DNA from: Lewinella sp. LCG006 | GTDB taxonomy: Bacteria > Bacteroidota > Bacteroidia > Chitinophagales > Saprospiraceae | NCBI RefSeq assembly: GCF_040784935.1 | Contig: NZ_CP160680.1 | Location: forward strand, 5,251,802-5,315,801 | Direction: 5' to 3' | DNA: 64,000 nt | In this document: in pieces, positions 52,230 to 60,783 of the stretch | Layout of the letters: every line of letters begins with the position of its first letter | How positions within the stretch are numbered: position 1 is the stretch's first letter | Made by a program: the position numbers and the translations under genes | The notes under the pieces: model-generated | The model's input: the letters and a program-made list of their open reading frames with translations, nothing else | What the model was told of the DNA's origin: nothing | Database searches by the model: none

Positions 52230-52703
52230 CTAAGGATTGTGATAAGGTTCGTTTTTTAATATGGTCATTGCACGATAGAGCTGCTCCAACCAAAAGAGTC
52301 GGACCATCTGGTGGGAAAAGGTCATCTTGGACAGCGAAAGTTTCCCATTGGCCCGTTGGTATACAGCGTCATCGAAACCAAATGCACCTCCGACCAAGAA
52401 AATCAAGCGACGGTGAAAACCCTGGAGCTGTTGATCGACCCATAGGGCCAGCTCTTCAGAAGTATACTGCTTGCCTTTTTCATCGAGGATATAGAGGCCA
52501 TCCTGGGGTTTGAGCCGAGCCAGCACCAATTCCGCTTCTTTTTGTTTTAACTGCTCGGGGGCAAGCTTTCCGGCGTTTTTGATATCCGGGAGGATCACGT
52601 GCTCAAAAGGCAGGTAATGAGGTAGCCGCTGTGCGTACTTATCAATGCCTTCCCGCAAATATCGGTCGGCTGTTTTTCCAATGAACCAGCATTCTACCTT
52701 CAC
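52230..52703 (-). CDS. rlmH: 23S rRNA (pseudouridine1915-N3)-methyltransferase
   Basis: The product is 157 aa. RlmH methylates pseudouridine 1915 in helix 69 of 23S rRNA on assembled ribosomes, using S-adenosylmethionine. Trefoil-knot motifs are clear: LDEKGKQYTSEELALW, LIFLVGGAFGFDDAVYQRAN, LSLSKMTFSHQMVRLFWLEQ and LYRAMTILKNEPYHNP at the C-terminus. It lies 5 bp after pncA and 6 bp before the rhomboid gene, indicating an operon. Confidence 0.96.
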   Translation of the reverse strand: MKVECWFIGKTADRYLREGIDKYAQRLPHYLPFEHVILPDIKNAGKLAPEQLKQKEAELVLARLKPQDGLYILDEKGKQYTSEELALWVDQQLQGFHRRLIFLVGGAFGFDDAVYQRANGKLSLSKMTFSHQMVRLFWLEQLYRAMTILKNEPYHNP

Positions 52704-52708
52704 AATCG

Positions 52709-53344
52709 TTACGCTTTGATAATTTCTGCGGAATGGATGACGCTTACGCCTTTTTCTGCCATTTCGGCTACAGCTTTGTCTACATCGCCTGGCGATAAAT
52801 TTACACCTCTGGAGGCATCCTCAATGAGGTAAGTCCTAAAGCCCAAACCCAGGGCATCAAGTGCTGTGAATTTAACACAATAATCGGTAGCTAAGCCCAT
52901 TACATAAACGGTCTTCACGCCTTGTTCCTTGAGCCAGTCGCCCATGCCTGTAGCTTTTCGGTGACCATTGTCAAAAAAACCACTATAGCTGTCTATGGTA
53001 GGATCGGTTCCTTTTGTGAAGATTTTGGAGATTTTGGTTTGATCCAGTTCTTGCACAAACTCGGCCCCAAAGCTATGCTGTACACAATGTATCGGCCATA
53101 GTACCTGAGGAAGCCCGTGTAAATCAATGACTTGCCCCGGCTTGCGCCATGGATGATTGGCCGCGAAACTGCCATGGTTGGCCGGATGCCAATCTTGCGT
53201 TGCTACGATGATGTCGAAATAAGGCATCAGTGCGTTGGCAATGGGAATGACCTGATCTCCTTCATCTACAGGTAGCGCTCCGAGAGGGCAGAAATCATTC
53301 TGTAGATCAATCAAAAGGAGAGCACTATTTGAGAAAGACTCCAT
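52709..53344 (-). CDS. pncA: Nicotinamidase
   Basis: The product is 211 aa from the ATG at 53342-53344 (MESFSNSALLLIDLQNDFCP); a start at 53404 would overlap the upstream gene. PncA deamidates nicotinamide to nicotinate for NAD salvage. The catalytic Asp13 (LIDLQNDF), metal ligands in TQDWHPANHGSFA, the lysine in the FTKGTDPTIDSYSGF region and the catalytic Cys in GLATDYCVKFTALDA are all present. It is the second gene of the DUF389-pncA-rlmH-rhomboid series. Confidence 0.95.
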   Translation of the reverse strand: MESFSNSALLLIDLQNDFCPLGALPVDEGDQVIPIANALMPYFDIIVATQDWHPANHGSFAANHPWRKPGQVIDLHGLPQVLWPIHCVQHSFGAEFVQELDQTKISKIFTKGTDPTIDSYSGFFDNGHRKATGMGDWLKEQGVKTVYVMGLATDYCVKFTALDALGLGFRTYLIEDASRGVNLSPGDVDKAVAEMAEKGVSVIHSAEIIKA

Positions 53345-53384
53345 GGGCGTGATATTTATTTTATTGGCAAGAAATAAAACTGGA

Positions 53385-54839
53385 TTAGTACGAATGGACA
53401 ACAAAGGTGTCTATTTGAAGGTCATAAGTTTTGATATAGTTGCTAATAAATGTTTTTAAATCACCTTCCTGACGTTGCCGGGTGCGTGCGCTTGGCCGGT
53501 TAGACCAGTGCGCAATAAACATAGGAATGTTCTGTGCGGGCGTAGTAAAATCGATGATTTGCGTTTGACCGTAGGCGAGCGTATCCAGGATTTTGAACTG
53601 CTCGGCCTGGTGAATGGTCTTCGATAGTCGGGCAAATTGTAAGGAATCTAGCCTGGGCTTCAGTTGTTCCTGAAGTTGGATGATACTATCCTTGACGGCT
53701 AACTGACGTTGGTGGTTACGGATTTCTTCCAGCTGGCTTTTTACTTGGGTTAGCTGCCCCGGCCCGACGGCGTTTTTCTCAATATCGCCCAGCTTTATTC
53801 GATAATCCGGAATTACTTGAAAGTAGGTATTGGGCAACTCGTATTTATCCGCTAAAAGGGTATTATAGTCTTGGGTCATACTATCGGGGACATCCCGATT
53901 GATGAGCTGCACAACGAGGATGTTGGAGTCGGGAGTAATGTTGAAAACACTGTAATCAATACAATCATTATCAAATTGATCCTTGACAAATGCTTTGATG
54001 TTCTGCTTGTATTTCAGATCTTGAATCACATCGCGGAGGATCGATGTGCCAGGAATGATAATGATCAAGCTAAAGATAACAATAGCAACCCTAGCCCTTA
54101 AAGATTCTTTCTGATTAGGATGCTCCTTGTAAGGAAACTGTAGAAAACGAATAATCAAATAGGAGGTAAGGGCAATGAAAAAGGAATTGAGAAAGAACAG
54201 GTAAAAGGAATTGAGCGCAATTTCCATATTACCGTTGGCAATACCGTACCCTGTCACACAGAGGGGAGGCATCAAAGCGGTAGCGATGGCTACTCCCGGA
54301 ATGGCATTTGATTTATCCTTACGGGTAATGGAAATAATACCAGCCAGACCGCCGAAGATAGCCACGAGGCCATCAAGAAAGGTAGGAGCTGTTCTTGCCT
54401 CAATCATATCAGTGAAAGTACCCAGGGGAGTGAGCCAGAAATAGAGGGTACTCGTAATCAACGCAATCACGATGGAAATGATAAAGTGCTTGATGGCTAG
54501 CAGAAGCATGTCCCGATCATTGATGCTTACTCCAAGGCCTACTCCCAGAATCGGTGACATCAGGGGGGAGATAAGCATAGCCCCAATGATTACGGCTTCG
54601 GAGTTGAGGTCGAGGCCAAGGGAGGCAATCATTATGGAGCAGATGAGCATCCAGGCATTGGCACCGCGCATGAGTTTGCCCGATTTGATAGCAATGACGG
54701 TTCCTTCCCGGTCCATGCCCTCCTGCAAGTCGAGGAATTCAACGAACCATTCCCGGATTCCCTTAATGAGCAATTGCAAGGAAGCGGCTATTCCTGGGCT
54801 TTTTTCCTGGGGATTAAATGATTGATTTGGCTTCTCCAT
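53385..54839 (-). CDS. DUF389 (TIGR00341-type) membrane protein
   Basis: The product is 484 aa. The DUF389 membrane core lies at about 55-260, with MIASLGLDLNSEAVIIGAML, SPLMSPILGVGLGVSINDRD, LLAIKHFIISIVIALITSTL and ATALMPPLCVTGYGIANGN, matching the family of six-helix proteins of unknown function. A seventh helix follows at about 235-262, and the C-terminal 200 residues are soluble with a coiled-coil stretch. It heads an operon with pncA, rlmH and rhomboid. No transport or enzymatic role is established. Confidence 0.9.
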   Translation of the reverse strand: MEKPNQSFNPQEKSPGIAASLQLLIKGIREWFVEFLDLQEGMDREGTVIAIKSGKLMRGANAWMLICSIMIASLGLDLNSEAVIIGAMLISPLMSPILGVGLGVSINDRDMLLLAIKHFIISIVIALITSTLYFWLTPLGTFTDMIEARTAPTFLDGLVAIFGGLAGIISITRKDKSNAIPGVAIATALMPPLCVTGYGIANGNMEIALNSFYLFFLNSFFIALTSYLIIRFLQFPYKEHPNQKESLRARVAIVIFSLIIIIPGTSILRDVIQDLKYKQNIKAFVKDQFDNDCIDYSVFNITPDSNILVVQLINRDVPDSMTQDYNTLLADKYELPNTYFQVIPDYRIKLGDIEKNAVGPGQLTQVKSQLEEIRNHQRQLAVKDSIIQLQEQLKPRLDSLQFARLSKTIHQAEQFKILDTLAYGQTQIIDFTTPAQNIPMFIAHWSNRPSARTRQRQEGDLKTFISNYIKTYDLQIDTFVVHSY

Positions 54840-54895
54840 GGAAGTAAAAGTAGTAGAATCTGAACATTGAATTCAAAAATAGTGTTGAAATTTTG

Positions 54896-54903
54896 TAATT
54901 TTG
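54896..54903 (+). promoter_or_regulatory. Promoter -7 element for rpsU
   Basis: TAATTTTG is a full TAnnTTTG match, 45 bp before the rpsU start. The best TTG is 26 bp upstream, longer than usual, so the -33 element is uncertain. Confidence 0.4.
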
Positions 54904-54948
54904 CCACTCAATAAGAGAATAGCCTCTTATTTAACCAAACTATTTTGA

Positions 54949-55140
54949 ATGCTAATTCTTGATCGTAAAGACGGAGAGACCATTGATCGTCTCCTCAAGC
55001 GCTACAAGCGCAAGCACCGTGAAGTGCAGATAAACAAGCGTTTACGTAAAGGTAAATTCTTTTCAAAGCCTTCAGTAGAACGCCGCGAAGAAGTACTGAA
55101 AGCTAAGTATATTCAGGAGAAATACAGAACTGAAGATTAG
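54949..55140 (+). CDS. rpsU: 30S ribosomal protein S21
   Basis: The product is 63 aa. S21 is a small basic protein of the 30S platform involved in early translation steps. The sequence fits the family: MLILDRKDGETIDRLLKRYK, HREVQINKRLRKGKFFSKPS, VERREEVLKAKYIQEKY. Basic residues dominate. It is transcribed alone, with a long palindrome between its 3' end and the convergent hydroxylase gene. Confidence 0.95.
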   Translation: MLILDRKDGETIDRLLKRYKRKHREVQINKRLRKGKFFSKPSVERREEVLKAKYIQEKYRTED

Positions 55141-55210
55141 TACTTAACCAGGAATAGGTTAGCGCTTGTTTTGCTTTGCAAAATTTTGTCCTTCGTGCGT
55201 AGTTAAAAGA

Positions 55211-55264
55211 CAACATGGGCTTCCGCCCGAACGTAATACTACGCTCGGACGGAAGCCCATGTTG
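55211..55264. repeat. 54-bp interrupted palindrome between convergent genes
   Basis: CAACATGGGCTTCCG pairs perfectly with CGGAAGCCCATGTTG, and CCGA/TCGG-like and CGT/ACG pairs continue toward the centre. No T-tract borders it. It may be a bidirectional terminator or a REP-like unit. Confidence 0.7.
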
Positions 55265-55289
55265 ATTATAGGTCATGCTTATCCCCAAA

Positions 55290-56573
55290 TTAAGCCGTTG
55301 CTACAGCTCTCTTTTTGGATGATTTTATCCCCAGTCGAATTAGCCACAACAGCATCATTGCACAAACGACAGATGCCGCAGGAATTAACCAGTCGGCGAA
55401 AGGGAATTCTCTAAACGCCAAAAAGGTCAAAGCTCCCACCACAAATATTCGAACTGCATCTATAAAAACGGCAGACTTTGTTTGCTCCATCATTTTTGCG
55501 TGTGCAAATACCGATAATAAAATGATGATCACCAGAGCTAGAATTTGTTGATTAGAGAACAATTCTTCTATAGGGAAGTACTCTCCTGGTTGGTAAGGTT
55601 TGAAAACAACGACCAGGGCTACCAAGGCTGAGAAGGTAATGGCCACATTCAGCAAAACGTATGCACCAAGCTCAAAACTGATGGGAATCCTATGATGGAT
55701 TCGGTTTCCGTTTTCATCGGTCTTGTATTCAACGGGTAGATGAGGAACATCATCTGGCGTCCATGCTGGGCCTTTGGTAAAGACTTTAATTTTATCGCTG
55801 AATTTTTTTGTTCTTTTAGCTCTGATGAACAAATTCTTCCAATAGGAAAAAGCGGCGTTGTAGGCATTCGCACTTTCAAAACCAGTAGTGATACCATAAG
55901 CGGGCTCTTCATCTTCTTCAATAAATGTTCCGAACATTCTGTCCCAAATAATGAAGATGTGGCTGTAGTTGTGGTCCATGTATTTTTCATTCCGCCCATG
56001 ATGAACCCTGTGGTGGGATGGCGTGGTCAGGAATTTTTCAAAAATGCCTAATTTTCCAATCACCCTGGAATGGGTAAACAATTGAAAAAGCCCTAATACC
56101 AAAGTACACACGCCAATAGTAATGGCATCAAAACCAGCAACAGCCATCCATACAAAGAAGAAAGCTCTAAAAATAACAGCCACAAAAGATGCTCTGAATA
56201 CGGTTGTGATATTGAGCTCCTCGCTTTGATGGTGTACGATATGTGCCGCCCATAAAAAGTTGATTTCATGGCTTAATCGATGGAACCAATAGGCTAAAAA
56301 ATCAAAGGCTAAAATGGCGATAAACCAAGTACCAATGTTCATTGGGATTTGGTAAGGGGCCACATTTTCGTAGATGTACTGGAAGCCAAACAGAATAAGT
56401 ACGGAGAGGAAAAAGTCGAAAACTCTTTCCAGCATACCACAAGAAAGGTTGGTGATACTATCAGACAACCGGTACAAAGTCATGTTCTTTTTCTTCGCAA
56501 CATAAGACTCCAGTACGAGTGCTCCAATAACGACTAAAACACCTATGATGATTACCCAGACCATTGGATTCAT
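55290..56573 (-). CDS. Sterol desaturase/fatty acid hydroxylase family membrane enzyme
   Basis: The product is 427 aa from ATG 56573 (MNPMVWVIIIGVLVVIGALV). The di-iron histidine motifs are present: HRLSHE, HIVHHQSEE and SHHRVHHGR, then a later HNYSH. This family oxidises lipid chains or ring systems using oxygen. Helices occupy about 3-25, 45-65, 75-95 and 125-165, plus four more in a C-terminal extension (about 320-420) that is not part of the core family. The substrate may be a membrane lipid. The gene is monocistronic, convergent with rpsU. Confidence 0.9.
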   Translation of the reverse strand: MNPMVWVIIIGVLVVIGALVLESYVAKKKNMTLYRLSDSITNLSCGMLERVFDFFLSVLILFGFQYIYENVAPYQIPMNIGTWFIAILAFDFLAYWFHRLSHEINFLWAAHIVHHQSEELNITTVFRASFVAVIFRAFFFVWMAVAGFDAITIGVCTLVLGLFQLFTHSRVIGKLGIFEKFLTTPSHHRVHHGRNEKYMDHNYSHIFIIWDRMFGTFIEEDEEPAYGITTGFESANAYNAAFSYWKNLFIRAKRTKKFSDKIKVFTKGPAWTPDDVPHLPVEYKTDENGNRIHHRIPISFELGAYVLLNVAITFSALVALVVVFKPYQPGEYFPIEELFSNQQILALVIIILLSVFAHAKMMEQTKSAVFIDAVRIFVVGALTFLAFREFPFADWLIPAASVVCAMMLLWLIRLGIKSSKKRAVATA

Positions 56574-56631
56574 GTTTTCAAAGTTTTCACAAAAGTGCAA
56601 AAAAAATAATTCATTCCCCCGTTTTATACGA

Positions 56632-57339
56632 TCACTGCCGTGCTGTTCCTCTTGATTTCATGGCAAGGCGCGAAGCTCCTAAAAAGACAAAAAACATAAA
56701 GAAAGCCATCAAAATATGACTAATATCATGGTAGTTTAGCCAACGGTGGAGGCTTATTTGCCTGTTGAATACAAATCCAGGAATACCGCCATAGAGAATA
56801 GCTAAAGACAAAATTAAGCTGCCTTGTTCTCTCGATTTTAGGTAGTAATAAGCTTGCATCGGGAGCGTAAACCCTACCAGAGAGACGGTTGATGATAATT
56901 GCGCATACACAAAGTCACTTAATTGCGGATGAAGCATCAACACCAAAAATGTCAAATATTGAAGTACGATCAATGTTCGTATAACAGCGTACCATCTTTC
57001 CGATACCATCTCTTTCAACTGCATTAAGGAGGCAAAGGCCAAAAATAAAAGCCCCGTAGCACTACCTACCCAGCCTATCCTTTTGAATTCGGGGCTCACA
57101 TACGCTTGCAAGCCATGCCCAAACCAAGCTGCACTAGTCATGCTTATCGCAAAACATAAGAAGTAAAACTTATAATAATTGTAGTTCTCAGATTTTTCAC
57201 CTTTGTAGTTTACAAAACGAATAAACGCGTATAAACTTACCAATGCTACCAAAAAATCAGTAAGTGTAGTTACTGGTTCTCGCCACTCAAGATTGCCTAC
57301 AAAAACGGTAGGGTTTAATATCGTATCCATTGCTTGCAT
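56632..57339 (-). CDS. Polytopic membrane protein, unknown
   Basis: The product is 235 aa with seven probable membrane helices, for example LTDFLVALVSLYAFIRF, FYFLCFAISMTSAAWFGHGL and ILMAFFMFFVFLGASRLAM. Histidines in WFGHGL and LNYHDISHI are spaced through the helices, a pattern reminiscent of ceramidase/hemolysin III-like membrane hydrolases, but no motif is conclusive. The promoter match TATCTTTG ends only 6 bp before the first ATG, so translation may start at the internal ATG at 57330. The hydroxylase gene follows 58 bp downstream. Confidence 0.72.
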   Translation of the reverse strand: MQAMDTILNPTVFVGNLEWREPVTTLTDFLVALVSLYAFIRFVNYKGEKSENYNYYKFYFLCFAISMTSAAWFGHGLQAYVSPEFKRIGWVGSATGLLFLAFASLMQLKEMVSERWYAVIRTLIVLQYLTFLVLMLHPQLSDFVYAQLSSTVSLVGFTLPMQAYYYLKSREQGSLILSLAILYGGIPGFVFNRQISLHRWLNYHDISHILMAFFMFFVFLGASRLAMKSRGTARQ

Positions 57340-57344
57340 GGGTG

Positions 57345-57352
57345 CAAAGATA
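57345..57352 (-). promoter_or_regulatory. Promoter -7 element for the polytopic membrane protein
   Basis: TATCTTTG on the minus strand (complement of 57345-57352) fully matches TAnnTTTG. A TTG 23 bp upstream falls in the adjacent terminator. The match is so close to the first ATG that the mRNA would be nearly leaderless. Confidence 0.45.
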
Positions 57353-57375
57353 TGGTTTTAACCAGAAGAATCTAT

Positions 57376-57414
57376 CAAAAAAACGCCCGAGAGTAGTTGT
57401 ACTCCCGGGCGTTT
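57376..57414 (-). terminator. Terminator of the second hydrolase-like gene
   Basis: AACGCCCG and CGGGCGTT pair, extended by AGTA/TACT, with a short loop, and on the minus strand the stem is followed by seven T. It is nearly identical to the terminator at 59072. Confidence 0.85.
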
Positions 57415-57448
57415 CACCACTGAATTTGTTGAAATCCAGCGTTAAACT

Positions 57449-59056
57449 TTAGCGGAAGATGACCTTCCTCACACTAATTCCTTCGGCAAATTTGACTTTG
57501 ACGAGATAGGCGCCGGCCGGTAAATTCCCTCGTTCGAGTTCGTATTGATGGTTGTCAATACCATACTGAGAGCTGATATAGCGCCCATTGATATCAAACA
57601 CCTGGATAGCTTCCATAGGGTAAGCAGGGTTGGTGCGGATGAATACGCGCTCTGTGGCAGGGTTAGGAGCTACGCTCAAGCCAATCAGGCTATCGTCAGC
57701 AATTTCCTCTGAAGCTACGATGGCACATTCTTCCAACTGCAGTACCTGGCATGCTCGTGGGAGATAATGAGCAAATATTGTATCGATATAAGCGCGCGCT
57801 TTTTCGGCTGACATATCGGAATTAATAGTCAAGTTATTTTCGTGTAGCTCAGTAGCATTGAAATTGATGCTATATTCCTGGTTGACTTCCATAATAGCGG
57901 TTTCCAGCTGAGAAAAATCCCACCACTCCCATGGTGCAGATCCCAGCTGATTGTTTGCTATTATGAAAGGATACATGTGTTCGGTAGCGTAGGTTGTAAG
58001 CGTTTGTCCAAGGGTAGCAAGGTTGATAGGAATATCAGCCAGTAGCTCTGTGCGATTTTCCAAGAAGGCGGACAAGCCCGTCATTTGTCCGTTGATTGGG
58101 TCTAAAGGATCATTAACCCCTTTTTCATTAGCCACTTGAACAACTAAGCGTGTGCCAGAGACCGGAAGTACTAGAATATTTGGATGAGGCATGATAACGG
58201 GACCATCACCAAAAGGAATGAACGGATCAGTTACTACGTGATAACCAATAATAGGTGGTTGTAAAAGAGCATCTCTCTCAATCCACGATGTATCACAGAT
58301 CGCTCCTCCCATACTTACAGCCAGATGAATCTCCGAAGAATAACCAGGTGAATTTGGTAAATTTAGTATAGCCGTTGTTTCTCCGTAAATATCGCCATGA
58401 ACGTTTTCAAGGATATATGGTTCGAGCGTTTCTGGATTGATAAATTTTCCCAGCGCACTGATTTCACTATAGTCATCTAATGTAGCCACGCCTAATGCGA
58501 GATAACCACCCGTTTCTTGCCCCCAGGCAACGATTCGGCCACTATCTATACCATAGGGGTTACCCTCTTCTACAACCGTTTTCCGTAAGAACCTGACACA
58601 GGAGCGAATATCTTGTATGCCTCGATGAATCGCTTGAAGGAAGCTTCCAGAAATGATGGTATTTTCGGAAGCGTTTGGGTTCCACCCCAGCCGGTAAGCA
58701 GCAGCAATGGCAGTATAGCCACGCTTAGCCAGCCTGGTGCATACTTCTACCACGGTAGAATCTGATTTTCCTCCGGTTACCCTTCCGTTAAAATAAGGCG
58801 GGAAAAAATTACCTGTAGGAATATAGATAACAGTCGGTCGTTCAGGGTTTGTATCCCCAACCGGTGTGTAGACGTCCATGACCAAAGGAATGGTATCCGG
58901 GTTCATGGCAAGCACAGAGATGTTAGTGGCGTAGACGACGTTGTGTTCGATATTGATGTCCGTGAAAATTTCGTCTACGTAGCGGGTGGTTTGTCCAGCT
59001 AAACTGTTCAGCATTCCGCAAAAAAGAAAGAACAATAGATAGTTTAGGTGTTGCAT
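57449..59056 (-). CDS. Secreted alpha/beta-hydrolase-like protein, copy B, T9SS sorted
   Basis: The product is 535 aa with a signal peptide (MQHLNYLLFFLFCGMLNSLA). Residues about 25-440 follow the carboxylesterase fold (MDVYTPVGDTNPERPTVIYI, EVCTRLAKRGYTAIAAAYRL, GIQDIRSCVRFLRK). The nucleophile elbow expected as GxSxGG reads WGQETGG, with Glu181 in place of Ser, so normal esterase activity is unlikely. The last 80 residues are a T9SS type A sorting domain (VAPNPATERVFI, DINGRYIS, NLPAGAYLVKV). It is a paralog of the next gene. The last 100 residues match almost exactly, at DNA level too. Confidence 0.85.
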   Translation of the reverse strand: MQHLNYLLFFLFCGMLNSLAGQTTRYVDEIFTDINIEHNVVYATNISVLAMNPDTIPLVMDVYTPVGDTNPERPTVIYIPTGNFFPPYFNGRVTGGKSDSTVVEVCTRLAKRGYTAIAAAYRLGWNPNASENTIISGSFLQAIHRGIQDIRSCVRFLRKTVVEEGNPYGIDSGRIVAWGQETGGYLALGVATLDDYSEISALGKFINPETLEPYILENVHGDIYGETTAILNLPNSPGYSSEIHLAVSMGGAICDTSWIERDALLQPPIIGYHVVTDPFIPFGDGPVIMPHPNILVLPVSGTRLVVQVANEKGVNDPLDPINGQMTGLSAFLENRTELLADIPINLATLGQTLTTYATEHMYPFIIANNQLGSAPWEWWDFSQLETAIMEVNQEYSINFNATELHENNLTINSDMSAEKARAYIDTIFAHYLPRACQVLQLEECAIVASEEIADDSLIGLSVAPNPATERVFIRTNPAYPMEAIQVFDINGRYISSQYGIDNHQYELERGNLPAGAYLVKVKFAEGISVRKVIFR

Positions 59057-59071
59057 AACTATTGTGTTTTT

Positions 59072-59112
59072 AAAAAAAAACGCCCGAGAGTAGTTGTACT
59101 CCCGGGCGTTTT
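59072..59112 (-). terminator. Terminator of the first hydrolase-like gene
   Basis: The same AACGCCCG...CGGGCGTT stem as at 57376, followed on the minus strand by nine T. It lies between the two paralogous genes, so the downstream copy depends on its own promoter or on read-through. Confidence 0.85.
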
Positions 59113-59145
59113 ACTACTGAATTTTTTGAAATCCAGCGTTAAACT

Positions 59146-60753
59146 TTAGCGGAAGATGACCTTCCTCACACTAATTCCTTCGGCAAATTTGACTTTGACG
59201 AGATAGGTGCCGGCCGGCAAATTCCCTCGTTCGAGTTCGTATTGATGGTTGTCAATACCATACTGAGAGCTGATATAGCGCCCATTGATATCAAACACCT
59301 GGATAGCTTCCATAGGGTAAGCAGGGTTGGTGCGGATGAATACGCGCTCTGTGGCAGGGTTAGGAGCTACGCTCAAGCCAATCAGGCTATCGTCAGCAAT
59401 TTCCTCTGAAGCTACGATGGCACATTCTTCCAATTGCAGTACCTGACATGCACGTGGGATGTAGTGCGCCATCACCGTATCAATGTAAGCACGTGCTTTG
59501 GCCGCAGACATATCCGGGTTGGTAATCAAACCATTCATGTGCAGGGTGTCAGAGCTGAACATGGTACCAAATACAGCATTTACCTGTGGAATGATCACAT
59601 CCAGTAATGGCTTGCTCCACCAGTCCCATGGGCCAGATCCCAATCCTTGTACAACAAACGGATACATGTGCTCGGTAGCCAGCGTAGTGGGTGACTGCCC
59701 TAAGGCAGAAAGGTCAATGGGAACACCAGCAACTGCATTGGTAAATCCTTCCATACCAGCTGCTATCCCCGTCATTTGTCCGTTTACAGCATCTAGAGGG
59801 TCGTTGGTTCCTTTTTCGTTAGCTACTTGTACGGCTAAGCGGGTACCGGCTACCCGAACTACGAATTCACCTGTTGTCGGAACAATTACCGGACCGTCGC
59901 CGAAAGGAGCAAAAGGATCGGTAACCACGTGGTAACCAATGATCGGAGGCTCGTTAAACTCAGGCGTGTCGCCATCAATCCAGGAAGTATCTCCCAAGGC
60001 ACCACCCATATTTACGGCAAATTGAATATCCGAAGAATATCCAGGTGTATTAGGATTGTTGAGCGGTGTTTCTGCCAAACCATAGATGTCACCATGTAAA
60101 CCTTCTACCACGTAAGGCTCGAAGGTCTCCGTATTGATAAATTTGTCTAAGGAAGAAATTTCAGCATAAGAATCGAGAGAAGCCATGCCTAATGAAATGT
60201 AACCACCAGTACCTTGGCCCCAGGCTACAATTCTATCAGAATCAACTCCGTAAGGGTTACCATCTTCTGCGGCAGTTTTGCGTAAAAACCGTACACAGGA
60301 ACGAATGTCCTGAATACCGCGATACGCTGCCTGTAGTAAGGTAGCAGTACGGATATTCTGATCAGGAGCAGTTGGTGCCCAACCCTGACGATAAGTAGGC
60401 GCTATAGCAGTATAGCCACGTTTGGCAAGACGGGTACAGACTTCTACCACGGTAGAGTCTAGTTTGCCACCAGTAATTTGTCCATTAAAGTATTGAGGAA
60501 GAAAACTTCCTGTATGGATGTAAAGTACCGTAGGGCGTTCTGTGTTATCGTCTCCAACTGGTGTGTATACATCCATTGTAATAGGAGCTAAAGCTGGTGC
60601 TCCAGTGATCACGGTGTAATTGTTGGCGTAAATTACGTTAGAAGTTACGCTAACATCGGTAAAAATTTCGTCTACATAACGAGTGTCCTGAGCCTGAAGG
60701 CTGGTGAAAACACCACAGACGAATAAGATTAGTAGAATGTTAAATTGCTTCAT
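59146..60753 (-). CDS. Secreted alpha/beta-hydrolase-like protein, copy A, T9SS sorted
   Basis: The product is 535 aa with a signal peptide (MKQFNILLILFVCGVFTSLQAQ). The carboxylesterase-like core is shared with copy B (DVYTPVGDDNTERPTVLYIH, KRGYTAIAPTYRQGW, FLRKTAAEDGNPYGVDSDRI). The elbow reads WGQGTGG, with Gly181 where the nucleophilic Ser should be. The C-terminal sorting domain is the same as in copy B except one residue (Thr for Ala in NLPAG-YLVKV). It starts 30 bp after the TonB receptor gene, so the two probably share a transcript. Confidence 0.86.
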   Translation of the reverse strand: MKQFNILLILFVCGVFTSLQAQDTRYVDEIFTDVSVTSNVIYANNYTVITGAPALAPITMDVYTPVGDDNTERPTVLYIHTGSFLPQYFNGQITGGKLDSTVVEVCTRLAKRGYTAIAPTYRQGWAPTAPDQNIRTATLLQAAYRGIQDIRSCVRFLRKTAAEDGNPYGVDSDRIVAWGQGTGGYISLGMASLDSYAEISSLDKFINTETFEPYVVEGLHGDIYGLAETPLNNPNTPGYSSDIQFAVNMGGALGDTSWIDGDTPEFNEPPIIGYHVVTDPFAPFGDGPVIVPTTGEFVVRVAGTRLAVQVANEKGTNDPLDAVNGQMTGIAAGMEGFTNAVAGVPIDLSALGQSPTTLATEHMYPFVVQGLGSGPWDWWSKPLLDVIIPQVNAVFGTMFSSDTLHMNGLITNPDMSAAKARAYIDTVMAHYIPRACQVLQLEECAIVASEEIADDSLIGLSVAPNPATERVFIRTNPAYPMEAIQVFDINGRYISSQYGIDNHQYELERGNLPAGTYLVKVKFAEGISVRKVIFR

Positions 60754-60783
60754 AATAAAGATTAATGCAGTTGAATTGATGAA

